This document shows, in pieces, positions 43,392 through 52,210 of a stretch of 64,000 nt of DNA. The position numbers were made by a program, and so were the translations under genes. Numbering within the stretch: the first letter of the stretch is position 1; every line of letters begins with the position of its first letter. The notes beneath the pieces are model-generated. The model saw only the letters and a list, made by a program, of their open reading frames with translations, did no database searches and was not told where the DNA came from. This DNA comes from CAVVAE01 sp963746185. Its GTDB lineage: Bacteria; Actinomycetota; Actinomycetes; Propionibacteriales; Nocardioidaceae. The DNA lies in contig CAVVAE010000004.1 of the NCBI GenBank assembly GCA_963746185.1, forward strand, positions 186,001 to 250,000, read 5' to 3'.

Positions 43392-43829
43392 ATGCCCTTT
43401 GACTTCCAAGTAACGTTCGACTGCGCAGACCCGCACCCACTCGCCGGCTGGTGGGCCGACGCGCTCGGCTGGGAGGTGGAGCCCTCAGACGAGGACTTCA
43501 TCCGACGGATGATCGCCGAGGGCCAGGCCAGCGACGACGACACCACGACCTACGAGGGCGTGCTCGTCTGGAAAGTAGGCGCCGCCATCCGCCATCCCGA
43601 CGCGGAGATGACCGGTCCGTGCACACGGCTTCTGTTCCAGCTCGTCCCTGAGGCCAAATCCGTCAAGAACCGGGTGCACCTCGACGTGCGTGTCGGCCGC
43701 GACAACGTCGAGTCTGAGCTCTCGCGGTTGCTGGCCAAGGGTGCGACAGAGCTGCACAGGGGTCAGCAGGGTCCGTTCAGCTGGGTCACGATTGCCGACC
43801 CCGAGGGCAACGAGCTCTGCCTGACGTGA
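43392..43829 (+). CDS. VOC-family protein
   Basis: The 145-residue protein reads FDFQVTFDCADPHPLAGWWADALGWEVEP, then NRVHLDVRVGRDNVESELSRLLAKGATEL, and ends WVTIADPEGNELCLT. This is the common actinobacterial glyoxalase-like VOC pattern with a His in the third strand and a Glu near the end as likely metal ligands. The substrate is unknown. It separates the two MEDS genes from the phosphatase. Confidence 0.88.
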   Translation: MPFDFQVTFDCADPHPLAGWWADALGWEVEPSDEDFIRRMIAEGQASDDDTTTYEGVLVWKVGAAIRHPDAEMTGPCTRLLFQLVPEAKSVKNRVHLDVRVGRDNVESELSRLLAKGATELHRGQQGPFSWVTIADPEGNELCLT

Positions 43830-43855
43830 CGGCCGATGCCGCTCGTCGGGATACG

Positions 43856-44965
43856 TCAGCGGCGGTGCAGCAACATCAGGGCGCGGTCGTCGCTTTCGGA
43901 GTCGACGCTGGCCACGAGCCGGTCGGCGCCGTGCACGAACCCCTCCTGCACCAGCCGCTCGGCTTCTCCGAGCAGCTTGTCGATCCCGAACGTGATGTCG
44001 CGCTGCGGTGTCTCGACGAGTCCGTCGGTGTAGAGCAGCAGCGCGTCTCCTGGCATCATCCGACCCTGGTATGTCGTGTAGGCAGCGTCCCTCACCAACC
44101 CGAGCACCGGGCCCTCCGTCCAGTGCACAACCCAGCGCCCCGATCCGGCGTGGAACTGCACGGCGGGTGGATGACCAGCGGTCCGCACCTCGAACTCGCC
44201 CGACCGCAGATTGACCGCCAGGTGAACGGCGGTCGCGAAGCCCTCGCTCCACTCCTGCCTGAGCAGGTACTCGTTGGCGGCCGACAGGAACTCCTGCTGA
44301 GGAAGCGACCCGAGCAGTCCACCGAAGGCACCCGACAGCAGCAAAGCGCGGGATCCCGCACCAACGCCCTTGCCTGACACGTCAACCACGACGACCTCGA
44401 GAAAGCCCTCGCTGTGGGTCGTGGCGGCCACGATGAAGTCGCCGGCAAACGAGGCGCCGCCGGCCGACCGCATGACCGCCTCGGCATGCCAGCCACGCGG
44501 CAGCGTCGGAAGCTGGCTCTGACTCGCGAGCCGGTCTCGCAGGTCGATGAGCATGGTCTCGCCTCTGGTGGACGCGACTCCCAGCCGCTGCCGGTAGTGC
44601 GCATGCCACAGCACAATCATCGCGACCGTGAAGACCACGGTGATCCCGGCCCAACGAAGGTTGGACAGTGAAACGGACGCCGCAGAGGTGGTGACACAGA
44701 CGGCGATCACCACGTAGAGGATGAGCAGTCGGCTGGTAGACAGCACGGTCATCGCGAGCACGATGGGAATGACGTACGCGGAGAGGGGCCACCACTCCGA
44801 AAACGCGGCCTGGCCCACCATGATCAGCAGCGATCCCGCGCTCAAGGCGACCAGCCAGGTGCTCTCGGTCTCGCGCATCAGCCGCATGGCGGTTTGGCGA
44901 CCACGACCGAACGCCCGCAGCCGAGAGCTACGGGCGAACCTCACAGATGCCGGTGGGTTAACCAC
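43856..44965 (-). CDS. Membrane-bound SpoIIE-type PP2C phosphatase
   Basis: The 369-residue protein has about five N-terminal membrane helices (from WLVALSAGSLLIMVGQAAF to TVVFTVAMIVLWHAHY). The PPM/SpoIIE domain follows: SFAGDFIVAATT, VVVDVSGKGVGAGSRALLLSGAFGGLL, LLLYTDGLVE and SDDRALMLL, in which the Asp residues bind the two metals. Such phosphatases reset STAS proteins phosphorylated by HATPase kinases, as expected beside the two MEDS genes. GTG 44965 has TACTCT 7 nt upstream. Confidence 0.9.
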   Translation of the reverse strand: MVNPPASVRFARSSRLRAFGRGRQTAMRLMRETESTWLVALSAGSLLIMVGQAAFSEWWPLSAYVIPIVLAMTVLSTSRLLILYVVIAVCVTTSAASVSLSNLRWAGITVVFTVAMIVLWHAHYRQRLGVASTRGETMLIDLRDRLASQSQLPTLPRGWHAEAVMRSAGGASFAGDFIVAATTHSEGFLEVVVVDVSGKGVGAGSRALLLSGAFGGLLGSLPQQEFLSAANEYLLRQEWSEGFATAVHLAVNLRSGEFEVRTAGHPPAVQFHAGSGRWVVHWTEGPVLGLVRDAAYTTYQGRMMPGDALLLYTDGLVETPQRDITFGIDKLLGEAERLVQEGFVHGADRLVASVDSESDDRALMLLHRR

Positions 44966-44972
44966 TGTGAAG

Positions 44973-44993
44973 AGAGTAGTCGGACCATTGGTC
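44973..44993. promoter_or_regulatory. Phosphatase promoter and palindrome GACCATTGGTC
   Basis: On the minus strand TACTCT (44973-44978) is the -10 for GTG 44965. The perfect 11-bp palindrome GACCATTGGTC (44983-44993) lies immediately upstream and could bind a repressor or activator. Confidence 0.4.
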
Positions 44994-45026
44994 TAGAGTC
45001 ATGAAACGCTCAAAACGTTGTGAATT

Positions 45027-45839
45027 TCACCGACGGCGTTGACACGTGGGGCACCAAAACAGGTTCCGACCCTCAAGCACCTTCGTGCGCACCGTCGAAC
45101 CGCAGACAAAACAGGGCTGATCCTGGCGGCGATAGACGTAGACCTCACCCCCGTGGTCGTCGACGCGCGGGTCTCGACCCATCGCCTCAGGCTCGTGCTC
45201 GGGGCGAACCGTATCGATCCGGCCGGTCTGCACGCCGTAGTCCATCAGGTCGACCAGGTCGTCCCAGAGGGCGCTCCATCGCCGCTTGGCAACCTTTCGG
45301 CCAGGCGTGAGCGGATGCAGTCGGGCTCGAAACAACGACTCCGCCCGGTAGACGTTCCCGACACCGGCGAGTACAGACTGGTCCATCAGCAGAGCGCCGA
45401 TCGCCTTGCTGCTCTTGTGGATCTTGGTAAAGGCCTTCGCTGGGTCGGCGTCTGGCCGCAGCGGGTCTGGTCCCAGCTTCGCGAGAATCTCGATCCTCTT
45501 GTCGTCATCGATCAGCTCACACGTGGTGGCACCACGCAAATCGGCGTACGCGCCGGCTCCGACGATCCGCAAACGCACGGCCCCAACAGCTGGCTCGGGT
45601 TCCCCCTCCTCGATCCCGAAGACGCCGATCAGGCCGAGGTGGACATGGATGATGTCGCCGTTCTCGAAGCGGATGAACAGGTGTTTGCCGGCGGATTCGG
45701 CCAGCTCCAGCACATCGCCGTCGACGAGCGCCGCGCTGTCGGCGAAGCGTCCTTGCGGGCTGCTGACCTCGACGCGCTGACTCCCGAACGCCGCGTTGAG
45801 GTCGGCAGCGAGCCGCAAGAGGGTGTGGCCCTCAGGCAT
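45027..45839 (-). CDS. nei: Endonuclease VIII-like DNA glycosylase (Fpg/Nei family)
   Basis: The 270-residue DNA repair glycosylase/AP lyase begins MPEGHTLLRLA with the catalytic Pro2-Glu3. It has the conserved Lys in SAGKHLFIRF, the H2TH region MDQSVLAGVGNVYRAESLF, and a C-terminal zinc finger CFVCG...CPTC. The PEGHT start is typical of Nei rather than Fpg. It excises oxidised bases. It lies 9 nt downstream of rpiB on the same strand, so the two are probably co-transcribed. Confidence 0.92.
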   Translation of the reverse strand: MPEGHTLLRLAADLNAAFGSQRVEVSSPQGRFADSAALVDGDVLELAESAGKHLFIRFENGDIIHVHLGLIGVFGIEEGEPEPAVGAVRLRIVGAGAYADLRGATTCELIDDDKRIEILAKLGPDPLRPDADPAKAFTKIHKSSKAIGALLMDQSVLAGVGNVYRAESLFRARLHPLTPGRKVAKRRWSALWDDLVDLMDYGVQTGRIDTVRPEHEPEAMGRDPRVDDHGGEVYVYRRQDQPCFVCGSTVRTKVLEGRNLFWCPTCQRRR

Positions 45840-45848
45840 GGGGGCGAC

Positions 45849-46349
45849 TCAAACCGACTCACCTGACGTTCCGAGGTCGGCGACCGTCGACGCGGGAAGC
45901 TCTCCAGTGGCTTCGTAGTCGAGAAGCATGCCGATTCGGCGCACATGGCGCTCCTCGCCGGTGAAGTCCGTCCGGATGAACACCTCGACGAACCGCGTGG
46001 CTTCCTCGAGGCTGTGCATGCGTGCTCCGACGGAGACGACATTGGCGTTGTTGTGCAGCCGCGCGAACTCAGCGGTCTCCTCCGACCAGGCCAGCGCAGC
46101 GCGTACGCCGGTGACCTTGTTGGCCGCGATCTGCTCCCCGTTGCCTGACCCGCCAAGGACGATCCCGAGACTCCCCGGGTCACCCACAACGGCCTCGCCA
46201 GTGCGAAGACAGAACGTCGGGTAGTCGTCGAGCTCGTCATAGGCGTAAGGCCCGTGGTCGAGGGTTCGATGACCGTGGTCGCGTAGCCACGCGATCAGGT
46301 GGTTCTTGAGCTCCAGACCCGCATGGTCCGAGCCGAGATGAACTCGCAT
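45849..46349 (-). CDS. rpiB: Ribose-5-phosphate isomerase B
   Basis: The 166-residue RpiB enzyme interconverts ribulose-5-phosphate and ribose-5-phosphate in the pentose phosphate pathway. MRVHLGSDHAGLELKNHLIAWL and the anion hole GIVLGGSGNGEQIAANKVTGVRAA are diagnostic. Glu in GNGEQ takes the role of the catalytic Cys of the E. coli enzyme, as in mycobacterial RpiB. The neighbours match the conserved actinobacterial order. Confidence 0.93.
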   Translation of the reverse strand: MRVHLGSDHAGLELKNHLIAWLRDHGHRTLDHGPYAYDELDDYPTFCLRTGEAVVGDPGSLGIVLGGSGNGEQIAANKVTGVRAALAWSEETAEFARLHNNANVVSVGARMHSLEEATRFVEVFIRTDFTGEERHVRRIGMLLDYEATGELPASTVADLGTSGESV

Positions 46350-46393
46350 GGCGTGATCCTGCCAGGTGCGGTACGGCGACGGAGGTCGGGGCG

Positions 46394-47032
46394 TCAGTCG
46401 AAGATCGGCCCGACGACGCGCGAGCGCTTCAATTCATAGAAGCCATCGATGGAAGACATCAGGCGCAACCCGTCCCACAGCTTCCCCGCCGACTCACCCT
46501 TCGGACACGGCGTCACCACCGGACCGAAGAAGGCGACTCCTTCGACAGAGATGACCGGTGTACCGACGTCGGTACCGACTTGGTCCATCCCTTCGTCATG
46601 CGACTTCTTCAGAGCGTCGTCGTAGTCCGTCGAGTCCATCGCGTCGGCGAGACCGGCGGAGAGGCCGGCGGCTTCGAGAGCCTCGACGATCGTCTCGCGA
46701 GTGCGAGGCTTCTCCTCGACGTGGAAGCGGGTACCCAGCTGCGTGTAGAGCTCTTCGAGCACGCCATCCCCGTGCGCCTCAGCGGCAGCAATGCACACGC
46801 GAACGGGTCCCCAGGCTTCGCGCAGAAACTCTCGGTACTTGTCGCTGATGTCTTCGCGGTCCTCGTTGAGGTAAGCCAGGCTCATCACGTGGAACTTGGT
46901 GGAGACCGGGCGAACGGTTTCGACCTCTTTGATCCACCGTGAGGTGATCCAGGCCCAGGGACACAGCGGATCGAACCAGAAGTCCGCTGTCGTGCTTGCA
47001 GGTTGGGTGGACGCGTTCGCAGTGACGCTCAT
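46394..47032 (-). CDS. Rv2466c-like mycothiol-dependent DsbA-fold reductase
   Basis: The 212-residue thioredoxin-fold protein starts TTADFWFDPLCPWAWITSRW and continues with FHVMSLAYLNEDREDISDKYREFLREAWG. It belongs to the DsbA-like family of M. tuberculosis Rv2466c, a mycothiol-linked reductase. The redox motif is CPWA, so the second Cys of the CxxC pair is replaced and a monothiol mechanism with mycothiol is likely. GAGGAG precedes ATG 47032. It diverges from pepN. Confidence 0.87.
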   Translation of the reverse strand: MSVTANASTQPASTTADFWFDPLCPWAWITSRWIKEVETVRPVSTKFHVMSLAYLNEDREDISDKYREFLREAWGPVRVCIAAAEAHGDGVLEELYTQLGTRFHVEEKPRTRETIVEALEAAGLSAGLADAMDSTDYDDALKKSHDEGMDQVGTDVGTPVISVEGVAFFGPVVTPCPKGESAGKLWDGLRLMSSIDGFYELKRSRVVGPIFD

Positions 47033-47138
47033 GAGTCTCCTCGGGGTGGCGGGCGAGTACTCGGACTCAACCTCTCAACTCAATCACAACGCACAATCCC
47101 GGTGCGGCATTCCTCAGTTCGCGTGCGAGGATGTCGCC

Positions 47139-49683
47139 ATGCCTGGGATCAACCTCACTCGTGATGAGGCCGCTGAGCGCGCCCGCATCCTCGATGTCTC
47201 GACGTACGACATCACCCTTGACCTGACCACTTCGGAGTCCACGTTCGGCTCGACTACGGTCCTACGGTTCAGTTGCACCGAGCCTGGCGCGTCGACTTTC
47301 GCCGACCTCGTCGGAGCCACCGTCCACGAGATCACGCTCAACGGCAGGGCGATCGATCCTCGCGTCGTACGCCGACAGCCGCATCAGGCTCGACAACCTC
47401 GAGGCCGACAACGAACTCAAGGTCGTCTCCGACTGCGGCTACAGCCACTCGGGGGAAGGCCTCCACCGCTTCGTCGACCCAGCCGACAAGCTCGTCTACC
47501 TCTACACCCAGTTCGAGGTGCCTGACGCTCGGCGCGTGTTCACGACGTTCGAGCAGCCCGACCTCAAGGGTGCTTTCACATTCCATGTCACCGCCCCTTC
47601 GCACTGGGAGGTCGTGTCGAACTCCCCGACGCCTGAGCCCGAGGACCTGGGTCTCGGTCGGTCGGTCTGGCACTTCGAGCCGACGAAGCGGATGTCGACC
47701 TACATCACGGCGCTGGTCGCCGGGGAATACGCCGTCGTGCGCGACACCTACCAGGGCAAGCGAGGGGATATCCCGCTCGGCATCTTCTTGCGGGAGTCGC
47801 TCCTTCAGCACCTCGACAAGGACGACATCTTCGAGGTGACGAAGCAAGGCTTCGCGTACTTCGAGGACGTCTTCGACATGGCGTACCCGTTCGGGAAGTA
47901 CGACCAGCTCTTCGTCCCGGAGTACAACATGGGCGCGATGGAGAATGCCGGCTGCGTGACCTTCCGCGACGAGTACATCTACCGCAGCCGTCAGACCCGG
48001 GCCGCCTACGAGGGTCGGGCCAACACGATCCTGCACGAGATGGCACACATGTGGTTCGGCGACCTCGTCACGATGAAGTGGTGGGACGACCTTTGGCTCA
48101 ACGAGTCGTTCGCCGAGTGGGCCTCACACCAAGCGTCCACGGCGGCGACCCAGTACGACGAGGCCTGGACGAACTTCTGCAACGCCCGCAAAACCTGGGC
48201 CTACCGGCAAGACCAGCTTCCGTCGACCCACCCGATCGCTGCCGACAACTACGATCTCGAAGCCGTCGAGGTCAACTTCGACGGGATCACGTATGCCAAA
48301 GGCGCCTCTGCACTGCGTCAGCTCGTTGCCTGGGTGGGACAGGACGAGTTCTTCGCGGGTCTGCGCACCTACTTCGATCGGCATGCGTTCGGAAACACCG
48401 AGCTGATCGACCTGCTGAAGGCTCTCGAGGAGACCTCCGGACGCGAGCTCGGCTCGTGGACCAAGGAGTGGCTGCAGACCTCAGGGGTCAATACCGTGCG
48501 TCCGATCTTCGACGTCGGTGCCGAAGGCGACTTCACGTCTTTCAAGGTCGAGCAAACAGCGCATCCAGAGTTCCCGACACTTCGCCGGCATCGCCTCGCG
48601 GTCGGCCTCTACGACCTGGTGGACTCCCGGCTCGTACGCCGCTCGAGCACCGAGATCGATGTCGCAGGCAACGAGACCGAGGTCCCGGAACTTGTCGGGC
48701 AGAAGCAGCCCGACCTCGTACTGCTCAACGACGGCGACCTCACCTACGCCAAGGTGCGTCTCGACGACCGTTCGCTCGCCACCATTGTCGGCCATATCGA
48801 CACGTTCGACGACTCACTCCCCCGCGCTTTGTCGTGGGGAGCGGCGTGGGACATGACACGCGACGCAGAGATGCGAGCCACCGACTGGGTCGAGCTCGTC
48901 CTGCGAGGCATCGGTGTCGAGTCCGACCTGTTCGCGGTGCGTTCACTTGTCGCCCGCACGGGCCAAGCTGTCTCTCAGTTCACCGCGCCCGAGAACCGGG
49001 CCGCGGTCGCCGATCGATGGGAAGCCGGACTGCTTGAGCTCGTCAAGGCCGCCGAAGACGGCAGCGACCAACAACTCGCATTCGTCCGTGGGCTCGCGCT
49101 TGCGGCGCACTCCGACGAGGCAATCGGCCTGCTCTCCGGACTCCTCGACGGCACGAAGACGCTCGAAGGGCTGACCGTCGACACCGACCTGCGCTGGCAG
49201 CTGCTCAACGGCCTCGCGCGTGAAGGGCGTGTCGACGACGAGGCCGTCGACGCGGAACTCGACCGCGACATGACCATCTCAGGTCAGGAACGAGCCGCGG
49301 CCACCCGCGCGGCCATGCCGACTCCTGAGGCCAAGGCGCACGCGTGGCGCGAGGCGGTGGAGCGTGACGACATCGCCAACGAGACGATGCGCAGCATCGC
49401 GTTGAGCTTCAACCAGCCTGGCCAGGACGACGTACTCCGCGACTACCTGCCGAAGTACCTCAAGGCGGCCGAGACGATCTGGGAGGAGCGGGGCGTGCAT
49501 CACGCATCGACGGTGCTCGGCGCCATGTTCCCGATCACCTTGACCACGCAGGAGACGCTCGACACCACCGATGCCTGGTTGTCCTCGAGCAAAGCGAACC
49601 CGGCTGCCCGTCGGCTCGTCTCCGAAGGTCGTGACGACATCGCCCGTGCCCTGTCAGCGCAGGCGAGGGACGCTCAGGCCTAG
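47139..49683 (+). CDS. pepN: Aminopeptidase N, frameshifted near the N-terminus
   Basis: This M1 zinc aminopeptidase of about 850 residues has the substrate motif GAMEN (YNMGAMENAGCV) and the zinc site HEMAHMWFGDLVT with the second Glu in NESFAEWAS. The ERAP1-like C-terminal domain follows. The N-terminal domain starts MPGINLTRDEAAERARILDVSTYDI in one frame up to AIDP at 47360. It continues ASYADSRIRLDNLEADNELKV in the next frame, which then runs intact to the end. One extra base near 47361 explains the break. Either the enzyme is inactive or the base is an assembly error. Confidence 0.85.
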
Positions 49684-50393
49684 TCCGCCCACGTACGCCG
49701 CTTGGGTCGGAAAGTCACCAGGCCGACGACCACGATCGCGATCCCGACGAAACCGTCGAGCCAGTAATGGTTGGCGGTGACGACAACCACCAGCAGCGTC
49801 GCCACCGGGTGAGCAACAACGAGCCAGCGCCAGCGAGTGCGACAGGCAGCGACGATGCCGACTGCCACGAGCAGCGCCCATCCCACATGCAAGCTAGGCA
49901 TGGCGGCGTACTGGTTGGTGAGGCTGTTGGCGGCACCCGTGTCGACGAATCCCAGCCTCTGCATCATCCAGGGCGGCGCAAGCGGATAGCTGAAGTGGAG
50001 AGCCAGCGCTGCGACGGTCGAGGCGATCAGCGTGTTACGAATCCATCCGTACGTCGCTTCACGGAACCAGCAGAGCCATCCGAGCAACGCGAACGTCACG
50101 GTGAAATGAACGTCTCGGTAGTAGACGTTGGCGGCGTGGATCACGTGCGGCCAGCCTCGCACCGTCTCTTGCAGATGTTGTTCGTTGGGCAGGCCCAGCC
50201 AGCGCTCCAGTCGCCATACCTGGTCGGCGTGAGCAAACGCGGCTCCCATGTGCTGCGCTGCGAGGTATCGGCCAAGACTGTAGAGCCCATAGACGCAAGC
50301 TATGAGAATCACCTGCGGAAGAACTCGGCGCAGCGTGATCGCGTGCGGAGAGCGGCGAGGCTTCGGTTCAGTCGGGACCTGGGTATGGGTCAC
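49680..50393 (-). CDS. PAP2-superfamily membrane phosphatase/transferase
   Basis: The 237-residue membrane protein has about six helices and the two PAP2 active-site segments YAAMPSLHVGWALLV (motif 2 with catalytic His) and TANHYWLDGFVGIAIV (motif 3 with His and Asp). The motif spacing and N-terminus resemble the inositolphosphoceramide-synthase-like PAP2_3 branch, acting on lipid phosphates. It overlaps the stop of pepN by 4 nt and is convergent with it. Confidence 0.88.
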   Translation of the reverse strand: MTHTQVPTEPKPRRSPHAITLRRVLPQVILIACVYGLYSLGRYLAAQHMGAAFAHADQVWRLERWLGLPNEQHLQETVRGWPHVIHAANVYYRDVHFTVTFALLGWLCWFREATYGWIRNTLIASTVAALALHFSYPLAPPWMMQRLGFVDTGAANSLTNQYAAMPSLHVGWALLVAVGIVAACRTRWRWLVVAHPVATLLVVVVTANHYWLDGFVGIAIVVVGLVTFRPKRRTWAD

Positions 50394-50403
50394 GCCAAAC
50401 CGG

Positions 50404-50793
50404 CTACGGGGTATCGGTGTGCAGCGAGGGTTCAGGCCTCGCCAGCGGGGCGAGCTGTTGCAGTCCGGCCATCAGACCTCGGGTCAGGTCGCCCGTGGTG
50501 AACGCGGTCTGCATCGTGATCGCGGCAAGCGCGGCCTGACGGTTGGTGAGGCTGCGGCGTACCTGCGATCCGGTAATGATCTCCAGGCTTCGTGCATGCG
50601 GGTCGACGTGGATCAGCACACTCCTGGGCGGGTCGATCATCGACGCATGCAGCCGCTCGGCGAAGGACCGAGGGTCACCTTCGGACGGCCCGACATGTAC
50701 GGAAAAGGTGCGTCCAGACACTCGTTCGGCGTCGTGGATCGCCTTCGCGATCTCTTGGCGCTGCACCGCCGTAAAGGCGTCACCAGCGGGCAC
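50404..50793 (-). CDS. DUF5130/TPM-like protein
   Basis: The 129-residue protein starts at GTG 50793 with VPAGDAFTAVQRQEIAKAIHDAERVSGRTFSVHVG. It continues RSVLIHVDPHARSLEIITGSQVRRSLTNRQAALAAI, a TPM-like alpha/beta fold of the actinobacterial DUF5130 family. The start lies 14 nt inside the end of the upstream ctaJ-like gene, so translation is coupled. No transmembrane segment is present. The function is unknown. Confidence 0.78.
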   Translation of the reverse strand: MPAGDAFTAVQRQEIAKAIHDAERVSGRTFSVHVGPSEGDPRSFAERLHASMIDPPRSVLIHVDPHARSLEIITGSQVRRSLTNRQAALAAITMQTAFTTGDLTRGLMAGLQQLAPLARPEPSLHTDTP

Positions 50794-51100
50794 TGGCGCC
50801 GCCCGTCGTGTCCTGGGGCTTATCGGACGCACTCGACGATGAGGGCTCGATCTGCTGAGTCCGCGAGCCCGCGCTGCCTTCGACTCCGGGGAAGCCGAAC
50901 CACTCCGCGTCAGCGTCCCACTGCTGGCTGGGCCGGTAACGCGGTCCCTTCGCAAGAGACGGAGCCATGACGAGGAGCGTGATCACGACAAAGATCAGCA
51001 ACGGGATACCGACGAAGACAAGCAGCGCGTGCAGGGTCGACATCGGCTCTGGATCTGGCCAGGTAGACGGGGTGTCTGCAAGATAGGCGGGATCTTTCAC
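50780..51100 (-). CDS. CtaJ-like aa3-type cytochrome oxidase subunit
   Basis: The 106-residue single-pass membrane protein has the helix LHALLVFVGIPLLIFVVITLLVMAPSLA, followed by GPRYRPSQQWDADAEWFGFPG and a low-complexity tail. This pattern, and the position between pepN and glbO, match the CtaJ accessory subunit of the mycobacterial cytochrome bcc-aa3 supercomplex (recalled assignment, not searched). TACGGT lies 7 nt before GTG 51100. ATG 51043 directly before the helix is an alternative start. Confidence 0.65.
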   Translation of the reverse strand: MKDPAYLADTPSTWPDPEPMSTLHALLVFVGIPLLIFVVITLLVMAPSLAKGPRYRPSQQWDADAEWFGFPGVEGSAGSRTQQIEPSSSSASDKPQDTTGGASARW

Positions 51101-51107
51101 GGCACTA

Positions 51108-51136
51108 ACCGTACTCGCTGACGGCTTGTGTACGGT
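51108..51136. promoter_or_regulatory. Divergent -10 boxes for ctaJ-like and mscS
   Basis: TACGGT is found on the minus strand (51108-51113), 7 nt before GTG 51100, and again on the plus strand (51131-51136), upstream of mscS. The two boxes are nearly back to back. Confidence 0.5.
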
Positions 51137-51186
51137 CGTGGGTGCACGGCTCGCCGCGGAGCTGTCTGACAGGAAAGGATGAAGCC

Positions 51187-52188
51187 TTGATCCTTGCTGA
51201 AGCCTGCGGCGACGGAGACGACCTCTGCCAGTACGTCGAGGACACGACCAACAGCGAGTGGCTCGCCAAAGCCTCCAACTGGCTGATCGCCAAACCGCTG
51301 TCGATCGCCTTGCTCATCGTCATCGCCATCGTGATCCGTTGGGTCGCCCACCGGGCTATCGACAGACTCACCAAGCGCGCCAGCGAAGGCACCGTGCCGG
51401 GCGTCATCGCCGGCCGGGTCCCGCAGATGTTCCTCGAGCACAACGCGGCGATCGCCGAGCGGCGCCAACAACGGGCCGCCACCATGGGTGGACTTCTCAA
51501 GAGCATCACGACTGGCGTCATGGTGGCGATCGTCATCTTCATGATCATCGCGGAGCTCGGCTACAACATCGCCCCGCTGATCGCCAGCGCCGGCATCCTC
51601 GGCGTCGCGCTCGGTTTCGGATCCCAGAGCCTCGTCAAGGACTTCCTCAGCGGCATCTTCATGATCTTGGAGGATCAGTACGGCGTTGGCGACTCGGTCG
51701 ACGTCGGTCCGGCGACGGGCACCATCGAGGCAGTTGGCCTACGAGTAACTCGGCTTCGCGATGTGAACGGCACAGTCTGGTACGTCCGGAACGGTGAGAT
51801 CCTCGCGGTCGGCAACATGAGCCAGAACTGGGCTCGGACCGTGCTCGACATCCCGGTCGCCTTCTCCGAGGACCTCACGCGGGTGCGCGACATGCTCCGG
51901 GAGGTCGCGCATGATCTCTGGGAAGACCCGGAGTACGAGGCGCAGATTCTCGAGGAGCCTGAGGTCTGGGGGGTCGAGCGCTGGGACCCGGACGGAGTCA
52001 TCGTCCGGGTGGTGCTCAAGACCGCACCGCTGGAGCAGTGGAGCGTCGCGCGGGAGATGCGCGAACGCATCAAGGACCGCTTCGACGAGGAAGGGATCGA
52101 GATCCCGCTACCGCAGCGAATGGTCTGGCACCGAAACTCGCCTGAACCTGAGCCCGCCTCCGACCCCGTCGACCCGCCAACTTCCTGA
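51187..52188 (+). CDS. mscS: Small-conductance mechanosensitive channel (MscS family)
   Basis: The 333-residue protein has a first helix PLSIALLIVIAIVIRWVAHRAID, a second SITTGVMVAIVIFMIIAELGY and the pore helix NIAPLIASAGILGVALGFGSQSLVKDFLSGIFMILEDQYGVGD. The pore helix has the Gly/Ala packing pattern of MscS. The cytoplasmic cage follows. It releases solutes on hypo-osmotic shock. TTG 51187 has GGAAAGGA 7 nt upstream. GTG 51142, 5 nt after TACGGT, is an alternative but adds a polar, non-conserved N-terminus. Confidence 0.88.
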   Translation: MILAEACGDGDDLCQYVEDTTNSEWLAKASNWLIAKPLSIALLIVIAIVIRWVAHRAIDRLTKRASEGTVPGVIAGRVPQMFLEHNAAIAERRQQRAATMGGLLKSITTGVMVAIVIFMIIAELGYNIAPLIASAGILGVALGFGSQSLVKDFLSGIFMILEDQYGVGDSVDVGPATGTIEAVGLRVTRLRDVNGTVWYVRNGEILAVGNMSQNWARTVLDIPVAFSEDLTRVRDMLREVAHDLWEDPEYEAQILEEPEVWGVERWDPDGVIVRVVLKTAPLEQWSVAREMRERIKDRFDEEGIEIPLPQRMVWHRNSPEPEPASDPVDPPTS

Positions 52189-52210
52189 CGTCGATCCGCC
52201 GAGCGCTGGG

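Noticed and set aside
45001..45042. 13-codon open frame (MKRSKRCEFHRRR) after TAGAGT
   Set aside because: A -10-like box precedes it, but the peptide is too short to support and overlaps the 3' end of nei.
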